Shown: positions 59,998-64,000 of the stretch, piece after piece
Numbering within the stretch: the stretch's first letter is position 1
How the letters are laid out: every line of letters begins with the position of its first letter
Source: JBALVT01 sp036961345
Lineage (GTDB): Bacteria > Pseudomonadota > Gammaproteobacteria > Pseudomonadales > Halieaceae
DNA: 64,000 nt
NCBI GenBank assembly: GCA_036961345.1
Contig: JBALVT010000001.1
Coordinates: 30,938-94,937 of the forward strand
Direction: 5' to 3'
Position numbers and translations under genes: made by a program
Notes under the pieces: model-generated
Database searches by the model: none
What the model saw: only the letters and a program-made list of their open reading frames with translations
Told to the model about the DNA's origin: nothing

Positions 59998-62778
59998 ATG
60001 AAGTTTCAACAGCAAAAGCAGCAGCATTTTAAGAAGTGCGCAATGGCAGCTGCTATATCCAGCCTAATCACCGCGACGACTGCCGGAACCGCGTTTGCCC
60101 AGGATGGCGTAATGGAGGAAGTTGTTATCACTGGTATTCGTGGGAGCTTGACCAAAGCCATGGATATCAAGCGGGAAGCCTCCGGTGTTGTAGATTCAAT
60201 ATCGGCAGAGGACATCGGTAAATTTCCCGACATGAACGTCGCCGAATCCCTGCAGCGGGTAACGGGCGTAGCGATTGATAGAAGTGGCGGTGAGGGGCAG
60301 CAGATCACCGTGCGCGGCCTGGGCCCACAATTTAACACTGTATTGGTCAACGGGCGCCAGCTCGCTACCGATAGCCCAGGACGAGAGTTCAATTTCGACG
60401 TATTGCCGGCGGCTATGATTACCGGCGCCAATATCTACAAAAGTACCGTTGTTAATCTGCAAGAAGGTGGTATCGGTGCGACCGTAAATCTGACCACCGC
60501 CAGGCCTCTGAATATACCGGGTCTAAAAGTGGTTGGTGAGATAAAAGGCGTCTATGAGACGCTCTCTGAAGAAACCTCTCCTGCAGGCTATCTGTTTGTC
60601 AGCAATACATTTGGTGAAGATGACAACATCGGGGTGTTACTGACGGCCAGTCATACGGAGCGCGATGTACAAATCAACCGGATTGGGACGGCGGGCTGGC
60701 GCCCGGGTCAAACCATTTCAAATAGGAATGACGGGGTTCTATTTACCAATGCCTATATACCGCGTAACTGGGATCAGGTGGTCGATCAGCAGGAACGTAC
60801 CCGCGACAACATCAATCTGGTGCTTCAGTTTGCTCCCTCTGACGACCTGAGCATTACATTGGATGGCTTTGTGTCCAAATTTGAGGTGGACTCGGAATGG
60901 AATGATCTTGCTTCCTGGTTTGAACCTGATCGCGTCGGCAACGCCACCATTGACCCAGGTACCGGAACCTTGCTGAATTTCAGCCAGGAAATAGATCTTC
61001 ACCAGGGTAGTGGTGATCCGGCGACAGATTTTGTGTCTACCACTCGTGACTCCAAGGATGTCACCAACGACGGTTTTGGCCTGAATGTGGAGTGGGATAT
61101 TAACGAAAAATTGTTGGCGACTTTTGATGTGTCAACCTCATCTGCAGAAAATGACAGAGCAGGTGAAGACCGCTTCAACGTGGTAGGTATTATCAACAAC
61201 TACACTTTTAATAACGGCAAGGTCGCGCATGAAGGCTTTGACAATGGCAATTTGCCTGACGCTAACCGCGCTCGTTTGCACTACAACGAAAAAGGGAATC
61301 GGTTCACGGATGAGGACCAGATCGACGAAGCCAAGGTAGACTTTGAATACACGCCAGACTCCGGCGTGTTTCAGAGCATGAAGTTTGGCGCCTATCGGCA
61401 AGAGCGGGAAAAATCCAGCTTCCAGGTCTTTGGCAGCCAGTGCGCATTCTGCGGCTACGGTACGCCGGCACCGCTTGATGTGATAGGTTTCCAGCCCTTT
61501 GAAGCCGATAACTTTTTCAGCGGTCTGATTGATCAGTGGTATACCTACGATGGCGACGCCATGGTTCAGTTCCTCGCTGACTCAGGTAATCCGATAGTAA
61601 CTACGCTACAAAACAACCGTTATACGATTAACGAGGACATTACCAGCCTGTACATGCAGTTTGCTTTTGAGTTTGACCTGAGCGGCATGCCGGTTACCAT
61701 CGATCTCGGTGCACGTTACGCAGAGACTGATATTGAGGTCGAGGCGATTCAGAGCTTTATTAACGATGTTGTGCCGACTTCGGACCTCACATTGTTTTCC
61801 AATGTGCTGGGTGAACCTACTACCATAAGGCAAAGTGACAGTTATTCAAATCTTCTGCCAAGCCTCAATATTAAGCTCGATATTCAGGACGACATGGTTT
61901 TGCGTTTCGCCGCCTATGATTCCATGACCCGGCCAACTATGTCGCAACTGTCCCCGGCTACAGTATTCAATGAGCCGCGGCGCCAAAACCTGACTGCCAC
62001 CGGCGGTAATGCAGGTCTCGAACCGTTTACGGCTGAAAACTGGGATATCTCTTTCGAATGGTATTACGGTGAATCCAGCGTATTGTCCTTCGCCTATTTC
62101 GATAAGGAGATCGACAACTTCATAACCACTCTGACAGGCGCTGAGACCTATACGCTCTCAGATCGCAGCCCGGTTGATGATTTCCGCTGTAGTACCGCGA
62201 ATTCAGAATTGTGTGCTGAGGGGCTGGCATTGGATCCGACACAGCCGGATGTCGATGTGGTCGCGAACACGGAGGAGCTTAATGGAGAGCAGGAGGTCTA
62301 TACCGTTAGCCGTCCCCGCAATGGTGATACAGCCGACGTAACGGGTTACGAGGTTGCTATTACGCATATCTGGGAAAACGGCTTTGGTATTATCGCTAAC
62401 GCGACGGTGGTAGACAGCAACGTCAGTCTGAGTGCTGATTCGACAGAGTCCTTTGCGCTTGAGGGCCTGGGTGATTCACAAAACCTTATTCTCTTCTATG
62501 AAGCGAGCAATTGGCAGGCTCGGGTTGCCTTTAACAACCGTGAGGGCTTTCTGCGTAATATAGACAACGGCTTCAACGGCGAACCGATTAATACGGATAC
62601 TTTTGGCCAGTGGGATATCAGTGCAAGTTATGATTTTACTGACAACTTTACCGTATTTTTTGAGGGTATTAACATTACCGAGGAGGAGCTCCGCCAAACG
62701 GGTCGTTTCAACAATCAAACCTACAATATTGAAGACAACGGTTCTCGTTTTGCTATCGGTTTGAGGGGCACTTTCTAA
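59998..62778 (+). CDS. TonB-dependent outer-membrane receptor for a carbohydrate
   Basis: A 926-aa receptor with a long signal region (residues 1 to about 35, ending TAFAQ), a TonB-box-like VMEEVVITGIRGSL, a plug domain (IGKFPDMNVAESLQRVTGVA, VRGLGPQFNTVLVNGRQL) and a C-terminal 22-strand barrel ending FAIGLRGTF with terminal Phe. The plug pattern is that of TonB-Xanth-Caul-type receptors, which import sugars or glycans in Xanthomonadales, Caulobacterales and marine gammaproteobacteria. It is the outer-membrane part of the galactoside regulon. A terminator follows it. Confidence 0.94.
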   Translation: MKFQQQKQQHFKKCAMAAAISSLITATTAGTAFAQDGVMEEVVITGIRGSLTKAMDIKREASGVVDSISAEDIGKFPDMNVAESLQRVTGVAIDRSGGEGQQITVRGLGPQFNTVLVNGRQLATDSPGREFNFDVLPAAMITGANIYKSTVVNLQEGGIGATVNLTTARPLNIPGLKVVGEIKGVYETLSEETSPAGYLFVSNTFGEDDNIGVLLTASHTERDVQINRIGTAGWRPGQTISNRNDGVLFTNAYIPRNWDQVVDQQERTRDNINLVLQFAPSDDLSITLDGFVSKFEVDSEWNDLASWFEPDRVGNATIDPGTGTLLNFSQEIDLHQGSGDPATDFVSTTRDSKDVTNDGFGLNVEWDINEKLLATFDVSTSSAENDRAGEDRFNVVGIINNYTFNNGKVAHEGFDNGNLPDANRARLHYNEKGNRFTDEDQIDEAKVDFEYTPDSGVFQSMKFGAYRQEREKSSFQVFGSQCAFCGYGTPAPLDVIGFQPFEADNFFSGLIDQWYTYDGDAMVQFLADSGNPIVTTLQNNRYTINEDITSLYMQFAFEFDLSGMPVTIDLGARYAETDIEVEAIQSFINDVVPTSDLTLFSNVLGEPTTIRQSDSYSNLLPSLNIKLDIQDDMVLRFAAYDSMTRPTMSQLSPATVFNEPRRQNLTATGGNAGLEPFTAENWDISFEWYYGESSVLSFAYFDKEIDNFITTLTGAETYTLSDRSPVDDFRCSTANSELCAEGLALDPTQPDVDVVANTEELNGEQEVYTVSRPRNGDTADVTGYEVAITHIWENGFGIIANATVVDSNVSLSADSTESFALEGLGDSQNLILFYEASNWQARVAFNNREGFLRNIDNGFNGEPINTDTFGQWDISASYDFTDNFTVFFEGINITEEELRQTGRFNNQTYNIEDNGSRFAIGLRGTF

Positions 62779-62812
62779 AGCAGCGCCGAAAACACGATAG
62801 TGAAAATTTTAT

Positions 62813-62841
62813 AGCCCGCTTGAAAGAGCGGGCTTTTTTTT
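62813..62841 (+). terminator. Intrinsic terminator of the TonB-dependent receptor gene
   Basis: AGCCCGCT (62813-62820) pairs with AGCGGGCT (62827-62834) around a 6-nt loop, followed by eight T residues. Confidence 0.92.
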
Positions 62842-62976
62842 GCGTATCTCGTGTCCTATAGAGGCGAATAGAGGCGAAATTTTCTTGCACTGGGTGTACC
62901 CTTGTGTTTCGATTTTCCACTGGTAATCTCAGTGCCAGCGCGTTGGTACAAACCCCATTCGGATGAATAGCAGGTT

Positions 62977-64000
62977 ATGTCACAAGCTGTAAAAAAAGTG
63001 GTCATAGTAGGTGGTGGAACGGCCGGTTGGTTAACTGCGGCGGTGCTCGCCGCACACCACCTAAGTGATCAGCCAGATGGTTTGCAAGTGGTGCTGGTTG
63101 AATCTTCCGATATCCCCACGGTGGGTGTGGGAGAGGGCACGTGGCCCACCATGAAAAATACCATGCAGCAAATTGGCATCTCTGAAGCCGATTTATTCAG
63201 CTGCTGTCACGCCGCATTCAAACAGGGCGGAAAGTTTGTCAATTGGGTGCACGGCAACGGGGACTTTTATTATCATCCGTTTACAGTCCCTCTCGGTTAC
63301 GGGCGTTTGGATCTGGCCCCCTATATTGAGGATATCGAAAACTACGCCGTCGAATCGAATTTTCAATACCACGTCTGTGAAGCGGGTTTAGCGCCTAGAA
63401 ATATTACTGAGTCCGAATATAAGGGCCAGTGTAATTACGCCTATCACCTGGACGCCGGTGCCTTTGCTGAGCTACTTAAAAAACACTGTAAAACTGTTTT
63501 GGGCGTGCAGCAGATTATCGATACCGTGCAGGACGCTGTGTTAGCGCCTAATGGTGATATCGAGTCTATTACCCTGAAGGAACACGGGGCGCTGGCCGCT
63601 GATCTGTTTGTCGATTGCACGGGTTTTGCGTCTCTTCTGCTGGGCAAAACTTTGCAAGTGCCCTTCGTCGATACCAGCGCTGTGTTATTTAACGATACTG
63701 CACTGGCTATGCAGGTCCCGTATAACAGCGCAGATGCGCCGCTGGCGACCCACACCATTGCCACCGGGCAAAATGCCGGTTGGATATGGGATATCGGGCT
63801 GACCCATCGTCGTGGGGTAGGGCATGTCTACTCCAGCGATTTTATTAGTGATGATGAGGCGGAGAGTAATTTACGCGCCTATATAGGTCCCGACGCCGCG
63901 GAATTGACTGCCCGAAAAATTCCTTTTGCTTCCGGCCACCGGGCACAGTTTTGGAAAAACAATTGCGTGGCCGTGGGCATGTCTGCCGGCTTTGTAGAGC
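62977..64000 (+). CDS. Flavin-dependent tryptophan-halogenase-like protein (partial, 3' end off the window)
   Basis: About 341 codons are present. The FAD motif IVGGGTAGWLTAAVL, the VGVGEGTWPTMKN segment and the halogenase WxWxI motif (GWIWDIGLTHRRG) are clear; the lysine corresponding to catalytic K79 of PrnA is at about residue 86 (FKQGGKFVNW). GAGAGG-type spacing is weak; ATG 62977 fits the family start. Genes of this group commonly follow TonB-dependent receptors in carbohydrate-use clusters of marine bacteria, where their real substrate is unproven. The terminator before it suggests its own promoter. Confidence 0.9.
   Translation, partial: MSQAVKKVVIVGGGTAGWLTAAVLAAHHLSDQPDGLQVVLVESSDIPTVGVGEGTWPTMKNTMQQIGISEADLFSCCHAAFKQGGKFVNWVHGNGDFYYHPFTVPLGYGRLDLAPYIEDIENYAVESNFQYHVCEAGLAPRNITESEYKGQCNYAYHLDAGAFAELLKKHCKTVLGVQQIIDTVQDAVLAPNGDIESITLKEHGALAADLFVDCTGFASLLLGKTLQVPFVDTSAVLFNDTALAMQVPYNSADAPLATHTIATGQNAGWIWDIGLTHRRGVGHVYSSDFISDDEAESNLRAYIGPDAAELTARKIPFASGHRAQFWKNNCVAVGMSAGFVE

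Noticed and set aside
22517..64000. Functional link between the dehalogenase-like protein and the halogenase-like protein
   Set aside because: They are 40 kb apart, lie in unrelated gene groups and share no visible regulatory site.

Overview
The window looks like chromosome of a free-living, probably marine, Gammaproteobacterium, perhaps of the Cellvibrionales/Halieaceae/Spongiibacteraceae type. This is inferred from the gene families and moderate GC, not from any marker gene. Typical traits are a TonB-dependent receptor beside a tryptophan-halogenase-like protein, several sulfatases, a WS/DGAT wax-ester synthase, a sodium:solute symporter with galactosidases, and many secreted enzymes. No rRNA, tRNA, CRISPR array, insertion sequence or phage gene was seen.

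Layout. 1-2.1 kb (minus): a partial 2-oxoglutarate oxygenase, a small cytidylyltransferase and a CDP-alcohol phosphatidyltransferase, with a broken acyl-CoA thioesterase fragment between them. 2.4-22.5 kb: a catabolic region. It holds a Rieske oxygenase - alkylsulfatase - aldo/keto reductase operon; a WS/DGAT; a plus-strand run of arylsulfatase, a 60-aa orphan, ABM monooxygenase, DJ-1/PfpI, DUF1330 and a long GST, ending against a LysR regulator; a secreted D-aminoacylase-like amidohydrolase; an extradiol dioxygenase with a flavin hydroxylase; and XdhC. 22.5-33 kb: an iodotyrosine-deiodinase-like flavoprotein, a secreted PCMT, a eukaryotic-type protein arginine methyltransferase, a nucleotide-translocase-like carrier, a YbaK-like editing protein, a HAD phosphatase, small hypotheticals, a DMT permease, an AstE/aspartoacylase-like protein and RidA.

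33.2-39.6 kb is an AT-richer island for coenzyme-B12-dependent glutamate mutase: aspartate-type aminotransferase, RraA-like decarboxylase/aldolase, then a tightly overlapping glmS-glmE-glmL-ligase operon. It could turn glutamate into 3-methylaspartate and then either into 2-oxobutyrate or into an activated acyl product. 39.6-48.5 kb: SnoaL-like protein, a CadC-like TPR regulator divergent from a GMC dehydrogenase with its Tat-exported small subunit, a cupin, a FATP-type acyl-CoA synthetase and a secreted serine hydrolase.

48.7-62.8 kb is a galactoside-use regulon: GntR/FadR-type regulator, galactonate dehydratase, aldose 1-epimerase, GlpD-like dehydrogenase, GH36 alpha-galactosidase, SSS symporter, GH42 beta-galactosidase and TonB-dependent receptor. 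AT-rich 17-bp operator-like sites lie in its promoter gaps; the copies at 57640-57656 and 59889-59905 agree at 16 of 17 bases when one is inverted. alpha- plus beta-galactosidase plus GlpD suggests galactosyl-glycerols (algal galactolipid headgroups or floridoside) as the substrate; this is inference. The window ends inside a flavin-dependent halogenase-like gene.
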